Source of the DNA: Bryum argenteum
Taxonomy: Eukaryota > Streptophyta > Bryopsida > Bryales > Bryaceae
Direction: 5' to 3'
Assembly: GCA_037043015.1 (NCBI GenBank)
Contig: CM073322.1
Coordinates: forward strand, 25,262,364 to 25,326,363
Length of the DNA: 64,000 nt
The translations under genes and the position numbers were made by a program. Every line of letters starts with the position of its first letter. Position 1 is the stretch's first letter. Below are positions 23,358-35,015 of the stretch, piece by piece. Below the pieces are notes generated by a model. It searched no databases, was not told where the DNA came from, and was given only the letters and a program-made list of their open reading frames with translations.

Positions 23358-23448
23358 CTAAGCTATCCCTGACTTGTAGCTCGATGGTCAGCACACAAAC
23401 TTCTTACTTGTGCACGTTCGTGTGAAAATACAGGAGATGAGCACCTTT

Positions 23449-25025
23449 TCAATCGATGTGTGCCTCTTCCCTGTGGCCGATGTCAGCATCAGTCAGATTG
23501 AGTTCTTTCATCTGCTGCTCCACGGGAACTATTCCAGTTTCTGAGATGAACCTGCACTTGATAAGTCTTAGTGACAATAGCCTAAAAGATGACATTAAGA
23601 ACAATCCATGGTGAAGAGGATAACTGACAAAATTGGACATGTTTACTAAGAATAAGTTATTGGTTGACATGACTAATGACAGACTTACCAGTTGAGGAGG
23701 AGGAAGAGAGTGATGGCCACCAGGATGAGGACAAGCACATGTAACAGCGGTCCAAAACCTTGTATGTTGCTTGCTAGTGCAAGCATCCATAGAAGAGATG
23801 CAGCGAGGGCTAGTAATACGATTCGCAATAAAGTCCACGTCGGTGCCTACATGAAAACCACCACATTATGATGAGCATGTACCAAATGAATCATTAGCAG
23901 TGTCTAGTTACCCTTACATGAATCATTTCGATTTCATTCTTGCCTAGTTTGAGGACCAGCAGGAATGCATCCCAGCATTACATCTCAAGCATTATAAAAA
24001 GTGCCTTTTCTCAGGTGCAATGCATCGGATACTCTGCATATAAACCCATATTCAAATGCTTCCTGTTGATTCGCAAACCCTGCGGAGCAAAGCACGTTTG
24101 CGATTTGTGCTGATTTCATTATTAGATGTTGTAGAGAGATTCACAGATGGTGATTTTACATCTGCTACTGTCCCATCAATTCAATCTCATATTTTGGCTA
24201 CTCTGAGGATCGGCAGGAATGATTCCAGCGTATTCTAGAAAGTTTCTGCTATGCTTTGGATACACTGCAAATTAAACCCTCATTCAAATGCTTCCTGAAT
24301 ACCCTAATGATTCGCAAACCCTGCCGAGCAAAGCAGCCTTGCGAAATGTGCTGAATTCATCAATAGATGTTGTAAAGTGATTCATAGATGTCAGAATTAC
24401 ATCTGCTCATCAATTCAATCTAGTTTGTGGACCGGCAGGAATGATTTCCAACATTACATCTCAAGCATTCTAGAGAGTTTGTTTACTCTCGAGTGCATTG
24501 CTTTGATAACATGCAGATAAAACCCTCATTCAAATGATACCCTAATGATTCGCAAACCCTGTTGAAGAAATGTGCCGATCTCATCATAGATTTTGAAGAG
24601 TGATTCATAGACGATAAAACCCACGTCTGCTACTGTCCATCGATTCCAAATCTCATATCTTGGCTAGTTTGAAAATTGAACCCCAAACATTACATCTCAA
24701 GCATTTAAGGGAGTTTCTTCTCTCAGGTGCATCGAGACCCTGATTCAAGATGCTTTCTAACTACCGAACTCAGCAGAGCGAAGTAAATAGGGCTCGCGAC
24801 TGGTATTAGAATTCAGCCCTAGATGTTAAACCCGAAACCCTAAAATTCTGAATCCCATGATTATATCGGATGGTATGGAGATGCGCTTACATTAACGCCT
24901 TGAGCCAAAGCTCCAAGCAGCACAGCTTCGCCAGCACTTGCCTTGGTAGGAGGCTCCTTGTCCAATCCCCGCTCCACCAAACTCTCTGGTCCTCCTGACA
25001 TTCTGTTTGTGCCCTCCAACTCCAT
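23449..25025 (-). CDS. PKR1-like V-ATPase assembly factor
   Basis: Three exons: 24891-25025, 23689-23846 and 23449-23551 (396 nt, 131 residues plus stop), joined by GT-AG introns of 1044 and 137 bp with consistent phases 0 and 2. Residues 35-45 read AVLLGALAQGVN. Two membrane segments follow: LLRIVLLALAASLLWMLAL (about 50-68) and LLHVLVLILVAITLFLLLNW (about 79-98). Then comes FISETGIVPVEQQMKEL. The two-helix hairpin ending in LNWF fits the Pkr1 family, ER membrane proteins that help assemble the V-type ATPase. ATG 25025 (MELEGTNRM) is chosen because the upstream in-frame stretch lacks family similarity; a longer N-terminus is possible. Identification rests on remembered family features, not a search. 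Confidence 0.7.
23920..24780. repeat. Tandem repeats filling intron 1 of the PKR1-like gene
   Basis: Three to four diverged units of about 235 bp. Each has, in order, AGGAATG, ACATCTCAAGCATT, a GATTCGCAAACCCTG block (24067, 24310, 24546), a TAGATGTTGTA block, GATTCATAGATG, CATCTGCT and CATCAATTCAATCT. They make up most of the 1044-bp intron, which therefore seems to have grown by unit duplication. Confidence 0.7.
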
Positions 25026-25204
25026 GCCACCCTCAATTCCGCACGAATTCCTTGTCACTTGCTGGAATGTGCAAGAATTTTGAGGGTATCCGCCTTTGGA
25101 ATGTGGAAGCGCATCGAAGAGGATGCGGAAGCTGAGAATTGGATGGGTCGGAATGCGAGAGGGTGAACCCACAAAGAAAACGAAACGAATTTTCATACAA
25201 TGCA

Positions 25205-25440
25205 ATGATAGAGTTGTTGGGCTCTACCGATAACAAGAGGATCATAGTTTGTGGATTTTTGTTGATATTTGCTATGGTGATTATGGAAGTATATCCTTCA
25301 TTGGACTTGGGCGTTAGGTGATGCATAGTCATTTTGAAGATTTTTGTTCAATTGCTAAAGCGCACAAATGTACTAAGTAATGGAAGTGTTTTGACAATAT
25401 GGTGATGTATACATTAGTGTCTTTATTGAGTTGAGCTGTT
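25205..25440. other. Upstream region of the PKR1-like gene
   Basis: This AT-rich stretch should hold the promoter. Frames run across it on both strands (25033-25332 minus, 25139-25321 plus) but have no motifs. I could not fix a TATA box or transcription start with confidence. Confidence 0.3.
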
Positions 25441-25634
25441 TTAGCTTCTAAAGCCTAAGGGGATAGGGTGCTTAAACTTGCAATTAAAACTTTTACCACA
25501 CGAACAAGACTTGATTTGGGACCCAACCCAAGTGATTTCATCCAAAGCGTTCTCCGAATGAAGGATTAAATGACTCTTCAAAGTTGTTGCAATAATAATA
25601 AATGTTGTTTTTTGACATTCGGCCCAGTAAAGGG
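25441..25634 (-). mobile_element. Truncated family 3 TTAA element
   Basis: The right end is ACATTCGGCCCAGTAAAGGG followed by TTAA (25635-25638). Inward lie TTTGGATGAAATCACTTGGG and CAAATCAAGT on the minus strand, in the same order as in the complete copy at 54531-55467. The other end is missing. Confidence 0.6.
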
Positions 25635-25649
25635 TTAACTCATAAATGT

Positions 25650-26519
25650 CCCACCATATTTTATACATAAACACATCTTCAAAAAAAGTCTCATGAGTGA
25701 AAATGAAGTACATACTACAAATTTCATCCGTACAATTTTCTAGTACACTTATTGTAAGTCATGTGGTCAAATCTTGAGTTAAATAGCCTTGTAGAATGCA
25801 AGATCATAATGTATTAGTACTCAAAACAATTTACAAAGTTTCATCGTTTTCACTTTTGAGTGGGAGTTCTACCAACAAAGCTACTACAATGAAAATATCT
25901 CCAACTAGAAAGTTGTTCACATTCATCTCAAAACACCGTTGTACCAAAAAAAAATCATCAAGAAGATTTATGGGCTCAAATCATAGACTTGCCATGACGA
26001 AAGTGCCAAAAACAATTCAAATGAAAAAAAGTCCAAAAGCAAGAAATTTTGCACTCAAATTCATGCCCTATTTTCAAAAACACCTTTGATTGGGTAAAAA
26101 ATTACCTCAATAAAGCTAGACTTCAATTGAAATTTATTCAAAAAAACAAAGTTGAAATCAAATACTGTATGAAGGAGATACAACTCCTCAATTTAAAATG
26201 ATGAATGCAAATCTATTATCAAGTTATTTGGATTGTAAATCTTTCAACAAGGAAGTTCTTGACATAATTGGGTTGCAATTATAAAACATGCCTCATGTTT
26301 GAAAACCCAAAAAAAAAAAAAAACCGCCTTCACTAAAATTTGGGCTATAAATTCATAATTTCTTGAATGAATTTGTAATTTTTACCACACAAATCACACT
26401 TGATCTTGGAACCTAGTTCACCTGATGTCATCCAAAACAAGCTTCGGATGACGAAGTTATGGCTCTTCAAAGTATAGTTTGTCATCCAAAATGTTGTATC
26501 TTCACATTCGGCGCGTTAA
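25650..26519 (-). mobile_element. Family 3 TTAA element, decayed ends
   Basis: It carries the family 3 blocks in reverse order: TTGCAAGATCATAATGTATT-like sequence near 25795, TTCACTTTTGAGTGGGAGT, a TTTTGGATGACA block on the minus strand, and the end ACATTCGGCGCGTTAAAGG near 26504. TTAA is not preserved on the right (AAAGGACAAC). No coding content. Confidence 0.55.
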
Positions 26520-26639
26520 AGGACAACGATCATCAAGTTATAGTTGTTAATAAACGTTTCTCCTACATTTTGTTTGTTCAAAATGCTTAAAGAAGTATGC
26601 TTTGAATTTCAAACACGTAAAAAATAATTTGTTTTATAA

Positions 26640-28048
26640 TCTTACATAGTGTGACAACGTTTGGCTCAATTCTTATTTAAAACCCCTTCAGATTGTAGCT
26701 ACGTTTGGAGTCACGTTTAGAGAGAATTGATGAAGGTTATGTCCTAGCTCTTAAAATTAAGAATTTGTGTTTATTTGTTTCTTTTGGAACGTGTGGAACG
26801 TTTTTATTGAATCCCAAATTGTGAAGAGTTAATTGAAACCGTTTCACGACCGTTTCAAATATATATATGTCGATCAATCTTTTGTAAGGTCAGGTCCGCG
26901 GATAGAGGTCACCTAGTTACTGTCTAAACAGAACATCATTTGTTTGTTTAAAAAAAGAACCAGCTACCTGCAGGACTATCAACACAGACTCTAGCAAAGC
27001 AGTTGGTCTCAATATTACACTCCAAGTGTGTCAAGCCATGGGTCTCTTCTCTTTCGCTCTATCTATCTATGTAACTCTTCTTGGAGGTCATGTTTTAGTA
27101 GTGAAATTTCAAAACGTGTAATAACACAACTTCCACGTTGCAAGACCAAATGACCACTAAAGAACTGTGTGCACAAAGATACAACGTTGCAAAAAGTTTG
27201 TGGATGGCAAAAACCAAGGCGTGCATTGCACAAACATTCCTCTCGATAGCGATTGATCAACTGCGATCTATTGTTTAACTAGCTAGAGCTTGTTTACCAA
27301 TTTTTGCATTGTTTGTTGCAACTTTATGTCCCGAGTGGCCTTCAAACTTTCTGTAAAACTCTTGCTACTCTCTCTAATCTCACCTATGCAATTTAATTGT
27401 GAGAAATCCATCACTTATGCCACCAGTCAAACTACAATTGCCTTCTCAGCACTTCTTTTCAAGTAGAAAGAAGTAGCATACCCAGGCAAAGTCCGAAATG
27501 CATGGACGACATCTTCGTAAAGCAGGGCCTGAAACGGCTTTGCTGCACCTAAATAAACAGCTTTCACAATACCTTGTAACTCATTACATGCTTCTACATA
27601 GTCACGTCTGCACCAAATGAATCCAACGTTCACAGGCTTGTCAATGCTCTGAAAACATAATGCTCATATTTCTTACTTTACAGTTTCATTCTTCTTTTCC
27701 CACATAACAAATCAAATAGAACTTGTACTGATCTTTAAGCTGAAGATCGTACATGTTTCAAAACCCTAATAATTCAAGAAAGACTCATAGAACACAATTC
27801 TTAGATAAATTCTTTCACAGAAAATAAATTTAGAACAGGAATGATGGTTGGGCTAGAATGTAAATGGAGTTTCATGGAGCACATTTGCTCTAGATTCCAA
27901 AGTGTTTTATTTAAGACCCCTTTCCACTTCATGATTACAAAAGTGTACCAACTATAAACATATATTAAGTGGAATTACATATATTCTATATCATTTCTTA
28001 ATAGAAATACGCATCACATCACCACCTCAAAATATCATAATGTGGCTT
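26640..28048. other. No firm gene; repeat fragments and one open frame
   Basis: About 26760-26870 is shared with 29237-29340 (TTTATTTGTTTCTTTTGGAA and GGAACGTTT...TTGAATCCCAAA). A 68-codon minus frame (27427-27633, containing YVEACNELQGIVKAVYLG and TLPGYATSFYLK) looks protein-like and is preceded by a possible acceptor, but I do not recognise it. It could be a terminal exon of the SWEET-like remnant or of a different gene. Confidence 0.35.
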
Positions 28049-28488
28049 TTATTGAAATATAACATGATAGAAGGAGATTCCTAATGAGAATCTACTTTCC
28101 ATGTACAAAGATACGCAAGCTTCCATATTTAGAAAATAGGCTCCAATTGGATACCTGTCGAAACTACTCCATCCTTCGACCTCATCCTCATGATGGTCGC
28201 CCAAAGCTCGAAACCAAATGGTGGAATCCCATAAATGACCCAAATCACACTATTCAAGAAGCTCATGGCGATAGTAAACGCCACAATGTTGCTCAGATTT
28301 GCAATCGCTATGAGACTATATATCCTTGACCATGCGCTTACACACAAGCCTTGTACTTCTAAATAGCTCATGAAAGTGATTGATACAAGACACCAGGTCT
28401 TCTCATTGTCACGATGACCTTGATAATTGAGATGCACACTCCACATGCCTACTAAACTTATACGACCGATAATCCCCAAACATAGCAC
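28049..28488 (-). pseudogene. Possible SWEET-like sugar transporter remnant
   Basis: A minus-strand frame (28129-28488) contains FLNSVIWVIYGIPPF after a hydrophobic stretch, like the helix following the MPF motif in the second MtN3 repeat of SWEET transporters. An upstream segment (RDNEKTWCLVSITFMSYL) resembles the helix before it. The expected MPF and Pro-rich positions are not clear, the frame ends soon after, and no start or flanking exons could be placed. It may be a broken copy or a single exon. Another multi-pass membrane family is possible. Confidence 0.35.
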
Positions 28489-28504
28489 CGCAAAGTGTAC
28501 TCCA

Positions 28505-28790
28505 TAAAGTAACGGGTTCCCTCACTCAAACTCGCGTTCGCTCGCGCAAACCTTGACTCCACCCTAATTCTGCGCAATCGCTCACTCAAGCCAACACACT
28601 TGTTGAATCCAAGACTTTGCTCCAAACCCTCACTCAAACTCGGTTCGCTCGCGCACCTGTTACTCGACCGTAATTCCGCGCAATCTCTCGCTCCAGCCAA
28701 CACGCTTGTTGGACCCAACACTTGCTCGAGCCAACACTTCCTCGAGCCAACACTACGCAAACCCTACCTTACTCGACCCAATTTCAGGCA
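28505..28790. repeat. Tandem repeat, about 115-120 bp unit
   Basis: Two long units share CCCTCACTCAAACTCG, GTTCGCTCGCGCA, TAATTC(T/C)GCGCAATC and AGCCAACAC(A/G)CTTGTTG. They are followed by short CTCGAGCCAACACTT repeats. The array is CpG-rich against AT-rich flanks. The frames within it are compositional. Confidence 0.7.
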
Positions 28791-29334
28791 CATTAGGCGG
28801 ATTTTTGGAGGCTGCCTTCGTAAACTTGGTAAACTATTTTGACTTAGGTCACTTTTGGCAACGACGAAAAAAGTTGTTGCACGTTGATGAGTGAAAAGAA
28901 AATGGAAAGTGCCGCGGAGTTGTCGGCGTCCACTAGGTCAGACAACAACCTTCATCAATACTCTCCAAAAATAAAATGTGAATACAAATGTTGCTACCGA
29001 TTTACAATCTAAAGATGTTTTAAATAAAACTTGAGCAAAACTTTTTGAAGCTTTACAAGATTAAAAATATAAAATACTATTTTATGTGTTTGAAATTCAA
29101 GTCACACTTCTTTAAGCCTTTTGGAACAAAATAGAAAGTAGAATATACGTTTTTTATCAACTATAACTTGACAATTATAATTCCTAAACCCGAATGTCAA
29201 AGCCCTTATTTCTAAACCCGCCGAATGTCAAAGCCCTTAAAATCAAACATTTGTGTTTATTTGTTTCTTTTGGAACGTTTGGAACGTTTTAATTGAATCC
29301 CAAAATCGGAAAGAGTTATTTCAAACCGTTTCAA

Positions 29335-29400
29335 CATGACTTCCACGTTGCAAGACCAAATGAAACGTTGCAAGACCAAATGAAACGTCGCAAGACCAAA
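29335..29400. repeat. Three-copy tandem repeat CGTTGCAAGACCAAATGAAA
   Basis: Three near-identical units of 20-21 bp (one with CGTCGCAAG). The core TTCCACGTTGCAAGACCAAA also occurs at 27131-27150, so it is dispersed locally. Confidence 0.8.
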
Positions 29401-29404
29401 TGAA

Positions 29405-30770
29405 AACGTTTTGTGCGTTCCACGTTTTGAAACAAATATTTGTGGATTGATTGAGATGAGTATAATATAGTGAGCATCATCACATAAACTCATCAAAACT
29501 CAGAAGGTTGTGATTTGTTTATCTTCATTTAAACATCAAATATTAAATATCTACTTGTGGCAAAGAATTCAAATATGGGCATGTAATTCTCCTCCTCGGT
29601 TTACAGATTTTGTAGTCTCTTTCAAAACAAAGTAAATACATTTTTATTTTTTTGTGCTTTACGTGACTTGTCGGCGCGCCACTACTCGTCCTTTCGGAGC
29701 TTCTCTTCTGGCCACTCAAGCAATGCAAAGTCACAAGCATGGCTTCGACAAGAATGTTGGAGGTGCTTGTGCGGCGTGTCAAGGAAGGTGGAAGATTGCT
29801 GCAATCTTTCTTCCACAAAGCAGATCCTCAAAACAGTACACTTGTACACTACAGCTGTAAAAGCTTCTCTATCTCCCTCTCCACATCTTGAAAATTCTGT
29901 CTCTCCGCTTCATGAATGGAGTGACACTAGTACTCTTGCCCACTCCTACATCTTCCATATCTTATCCCTTCTTTTGATGAAAGAAGTGACACTACTACTC
30001 CAGCCCTTCTGCAAGGTTTTGAGAAATTGTTGGCAAGTCGGTGTCATGGACCACTACTTGGAAATGTAGCAACATGCATACTACAACTTTGAAAAAAACA
30101 CCATCAATACCTTATAATTCAGTGGCAAGTCAATGATCATATTACCTCTCAAATCCCTCCGTGTTTCTCCTCTCCTCCCCTGCTGCCAAATACCTTATAC
30201 GATGACTTTAAACATTGTAACAATATAGCTTGGTAAGCAACTACGTCACCACAAATCGAGTCCACGTGTTCGCAAACGTACTTTTACGTGTTTGCACGCC
30301 GTGTTCATCGTTTTATGATCGGAAACGTTGCAAGACGTACAAGACGGAGGGAAGACCAAGGCACATTCTAGAGCAAAAACAAGCTAATTTAATGCGATTT
30401 GACTTTTCAAACTCCTCTCCACGATAATTGTACATGCACGTTGAAGAAAAAGAATTTGTGTAAACGTTGCCTCAACGTATGATGTATTACATTTAAAACA
30501 AATATGTTTGTATGTTTTCTCATGTTTCAAGATTTAATATAACGTTTCTACATGATACAATACAAATTGAAGAAACTTAGATTGATTATTTAGCAAGGCA
30601 GTATAAGTTTACCAACATCGATACCTCGTAAAATATGATATGTATTCATTTGTGATTACATCCACTAAGTATCAATTCTAATATGTTAACATTAGCATGT
30701 TAGGAGGATGTCTAAAAGTTGAACATACTAAGTAATCCAGTGTAGGGGTGCGTGCTTTGACCCCACTAAC
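29405..30770. other. No gene recognised
   Basis: Frames of 91 and 133 codons oppose each other at 29543-30069 with no motif in either. The rest is AT-rich and featureless to inspection. Confidence 0.5.
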
Positions 30771-31243
30771 CCCTACAAGCACCAAATGTGAAAAAGAACT
30801 TTTTGTTTGACAAAGCAATTGAATTTTGAAGAGCAATAACTTCTTCGTCCCCAAAATGTATACTCCACAAAAATTATTGGGTTGGCTCCCAAATACATTC
30901 TAGTTTCTTTGACGAGTCTTTTCAGTACAAGGGTGTCATTGAGATGAAGGTGAAACTCTTTCCAATTCATACTATTTTCATTGCAATAAGATCTAGATAT
31001 CAGGAGAAATTTCACTGCCAATGTGAAAACAATGAAAATATGTATGTAAGTTTTTTTAGCACACAAATGTTATGATATCCATCCTACAAATAATGAGGCT
31101 TCATGACCCAAAATTTGACCCACTTAGCCTACAAAAAATCTACTATAAGATTGTATGATCAAAATTCGAATAACTTACTTTCATTTTCATCTACGAAAGT
31201 TCTAAGAGAGCTTTTTTTTTTTTTTCAAAATAGGCTAGGGGTT
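30771..31243. mobile_element. Short decayed family 3-type element
   Basis: The left end is CTAA then CCCCTACAAGC; the right end is GGCTAGGGG then TTAC. The interior holds TCATTGAGATGAAGGTGAAA and ACCCACTTAGCCTACAAAAA, as in other family 3 copies. The TTAA flanks seem to have mutated on both sides. Confidence 0.45.
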
Positions 31244-31828
31244 ACAAGAATTTTTTTTTCTCCTAGCCTAAAAATTAACCCAATGAGATGCTCAGGTTTC
31301 AAAGGAGACGATCACCACATATACATTTGATAGACCATTATGTAAGAGTGGCTACTATTTATGACACGTTTCCAAACTTCATCAATGACACTTTTCCAAA
31401 ACAGAACAAAAGTCTCTCCAAAAATTTATATATCGACCACATACATGCCCTCAGTGGCGAATGCAACAACAAACAGAGGGGGGGGACAGTCACTGATAGA
31501 GTATATGCAAAGCATTCACATTCATTATTTTAATCAGAAAGCCACAGAAGCAGTCAGTGATAATTCAGAGAAAATCTGAGTCTCACACGCACAAATCATA
31601 AATGAAGATTGTCAAAGATCGATCAGATAAGACAAAAAACCTTTCCTTTACGTGACAGAAAGTATATTGGGGATCAAGCATCAGGCATCATCCCCATCCT
31701 CGATCAAATCCGAGATTTCATGTGTGTACAGCATTTGGAGTCATGGTAAAATCAAGTAGCTAAAACTATCCAAAATGGCATCAATGGATCGATATACAGA
31801 AGTAAATAATAATGTACAGTACATAGTT

Positions 31829-34678
31829 TTAAGCAATGCTGTGTCGGAGCTGTTGTTTCATGGTCATGGTTTCGGAGGAGGGTGTCGGCACGACTTCGGG
31901 ACTGATGGAGTCACGAGATGATTCGGAGCTCGAGAATCCGCGATTGGCGAACAGTTTATTGAACAGTTTCTCCGGTTTGAAGGATGACAGCACTCCTTTG
32001 GCTTTCATGTGCTTGCTGGTTGCATCTTGTCGTTCTCTCTCTGCTTCTGCGATTCGAACTTTGATGCTTGCTAGATCCCCTTTCAGAGCTGTGAAATCCT
32101 GGTGCACTGTCTCCCAATTCTCGTCGGTGTTCGTGTTGTTGTTGCTGTTGGAGTCTACGTAGTCTGGTTGTTGTTGTTGTTGTGAATGCTGTTGTATGTG
32201 GCCCGCTTGATCGCTCAGAAGGAGACCTCCGTTTAACGCCGTCCGCACTTGCTCGAAAAACAACACCTGCGGCAGCAATGATCGAGAATCGTTGGTCAAA
32301 AGCTTAACATACATAACACACTATAAGAAGGTCGAGTTTTAAGAGATGTAAAGTAAACCATCACAGGCAAAATTGTAAAAAAGCCGGCCTTAACGTAAAC
32401 ATGAACATGCTTTTTGTCGTCGAACATGGCCAACATCAACAAACATTTGGGTTTTGATGTGTAGAACACAAAAGACATGCATGACGATGTTTATATGAAG
32501 AAGCTTGACGATCGAGAATGTTTTGTGTTGACAAGGCCTTGAACACAGGTTCCTCATTTTGACACCGGTGTAATTAGTAAGAATTGTTACAGCGATGGCG
32601 AGCTTATCGCACCTGGACTACCACTCGGAGTGGGAGACGATCGTTCTGGGCAGCATGCATGCAAGCGTCCATGGAGAGCTTCTTGCAGTCCATGAGTCTG
32701 CAGATCTTTTTTCGTTCGCTTTTTGAGAGCAGTGGATGTTCCTGTAGCAGTTGGAGGTCACATTACATATCCAAGAAAACGGGATGCAATGGCAAGATGA
32801 ATGAAATTAAGGAGGGGTGAAGTCACCTTGAGGTACATATCGATGGCGCGATACAGACCATCATGCACAGGGCGAGCAAAATCCGGCACCGACTCAGCAA
32901 GCTGGATGAACTTGTTTAGCGGCATGTCGGGGTCTCTCGCAACCTCAGCCAAGTACCGATCGATAAGCTTAGCAACTTTGAGATGCGAAGCATGAGTAGC
33001 AGCAGTCATACGATGTTCAACAGCGTGCTCAGTATCGATCGCAATCTCATTCAAAAGCGTGGTTTTCTGCTCATCAGGCTGCTGCTGGGGACGTGCAAGG
33101 AACTGGGTCATGTAATGCTCCAGAATCCGGATCATGAGATCCACATCACAAGCAGTATCATCTGACGGGATCATAAGATCATGCAACGAGGCTTCTTCCA
33201 ACTGCAAACCCACTCTTCTCGCAAGCTCCAGTTTCGTCGATGGGGAAGCCTCCAGGAATGTGGCGGCTTTGAGCAATCGCAGCAAGAAGCTGCAAGAGCA
33301 TGAGCCTCTCTCGCTCGGAAGCAGATCGACGATCGTCTCTACCGCACTCCTATCCTTGCTTGTCAACTCCATCAACTTGGTGGTGGGCTCGTTCGCCGAT
33401 AAGTCCGGCAAGCACTTGAGAGTGTAGAGTCGGATCGACTCGCCGACCAACTCCTGCGGCGCGCCTCTGTCTTTAATAGCGTGAATCACGCGCTTGTAGA
33501 GCTCGATGTCGAGCTCGCTTATGTCTTCTAACCACCAGTCTTTCGGTACGAGGGCCATTCGGCGACCACTCCAGCTGCCGCAATCTCGGATTCCGCTAGC
33601 ATTCGGTGATCTGGGGTATGTGAACGACCAGTCTACTTCCGCGGGATCCACACTCGTCTTCGATGCAATTGCTTCGATGCAGCGAGCAATGATCTGTAAC
33701 AATGAAATCTGTGATCAGGGCCGAGAGGAGGAAGGGACGCTTGCAAGATCGAAGGAGAGGAGTCAGGCTGACCTTGAGATCTTCGGCCCATGGGATGTGA
33801 ATTCGGCTATTTCGCAAGCAGATGATGGCATCTTTCCATCCTCGTAAGATGGACGAGTTGAGGAAAACTTCCACCTTGAATATGAGATTACTCTTTTCGA
33901 TGGTTTCCGTCATTTGGAGATACTCCGCCCCGCATCGAACCTCCCCCACGTTGTATGGGCTCAATGTGATTGCAATGCCGTAACAGTACTTGGCACACTT
34001 CTCGAAACAGCTCGCGCCTCCGGGGAAGTCGTGGATGAGCACCTCCGAGCTGTTGGCCTCTTGTGCTTGTGCTATGAGCTTCGTGAGGCAACCCCATTTC
34101 GCCAACAGAGGAAACTTGCCATAGCCAGCACATCACAAGCACGTCAGTTTCACCAGCAATGCCGATGATTTCATTACCGAAGACATGGTTCAATGAAGAA
34201 TACCTTGTGGAGATAGAATTTGTGACCGCCAACATCGAATGTTATGTCACTTGGCAGGTCTGAAGCCACCGAACTGCGGCTCAACACAAGCAAATGCCCA
34301 ATATGATCAATCTCCTAATCGTGTAATAATAGTTGAGTAATAGATTGAACTCTTCCTGAGGAGAAACTAACAACCTTTTCTTCTAACGTTCGTTACAAAC
34401 ATTTGCTCAAGTGAAATATCAGGTACTTGCCCTAACAACATTCTCAATCTCAATTCTATGAAATTTATGATAACTCTCCACATAGAAACGATAACCTTAC
34501 TTCTTAGGCTGATAACATTGCTATTGCAGATTCGAGGAGGTTGCTTCACAAGTACTTGTGAGAAAAAAAAACCTTCGCAAACCCAGTAGCAGTTTAGGGC
34601 TATGACAGGGAGCACTTACGTGGAATTGCCGTGAACAGTGAAGGTGTCCACCTTCGATCCCAACTTCATGAACTTCAT
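31829..34678 (-). CDS. NPH3/RPT2-like BTB protein, gene A
   Basis: Six exons: 34620-34678, 34204-34273, 33773-34114, 32827-33693, 32613-32741 and 31829-32266 (1905 nt, 634 residues). All introns are GT-AG and phases agree. The N-terminus [13 protein letters not shown] is the family signature and fixes the start. A BTB domain (about 25-130) has [19 protein letters not shown]. The NPH3 domain (about 158-446) has [44 protein letters not shown] and [13 protein letters not shown]. Exon 5 encodes [15 protein letters not shown] and the [11 protein letters not shown] block. The tail has a Gln/Asn-rich linker, a coiled coil (about 540-580), [10 protein letters not shown] and the end LRHSIA. Family role: phototropin-linked signalling adaptors at the plasma membrane, with BTB contacts to CUL3. 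Gene B, about 13 kb to the right, is a paralogue. The frame has no breaks. Confidence 0.93.
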
Positions 34679-34835
34679 TGTAGAAAAAAAAAAAACTGAA
34701 GCTTCAGCCCTGCCCTGTATTATGCATCCTAAACTGCTCTTGAAAAGCTTGCCTCCGCCTTCAAGAAAAAAAATCGCTATGACCGAAACTCTCAATACTA
34801 AACCATATTTGTATCAGGGAGCTCCAGAGCGTAGG

Positions 34836-34922
34836 TTACGGATCTTCGAGCCGCAGCTCGCGCCACGGAACAACGTTCTCAGCGAAAGTGCCATTCCCAA
34901 CAAACCGCCACTCCTCTTCCAT
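34836..34922 (-). other. Candidate upstream ORF of NPH3-like gene A
   Basis: A 28-codon frame starting MEEEWRFVGNG and ending in RLEDP lies about 160 bp upstream of the main ATG, in what should be the 5' leader. If transcribed it could reduce main-frame translation. There is no transcript evidence, and it may instead be an unrelated exon or chance. Confidence 0.3.
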
Positions 34923-35015
34923 AACTCCAAGAATCCTGCATGCATGACAAAAGCTTACATATTAATGCAGCAAAACTTGCAAGCATTCAGGCACAGAGAG
35001 CTTGAATGTTGTTGA

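Noticed and set aside
32801..34168. Plus-strand frames opposite NPH3-like gene A (and 49255-50159 opposite gene B)
   Set aside because: They mirror the strongly coding minus strand and do not carry known domains.
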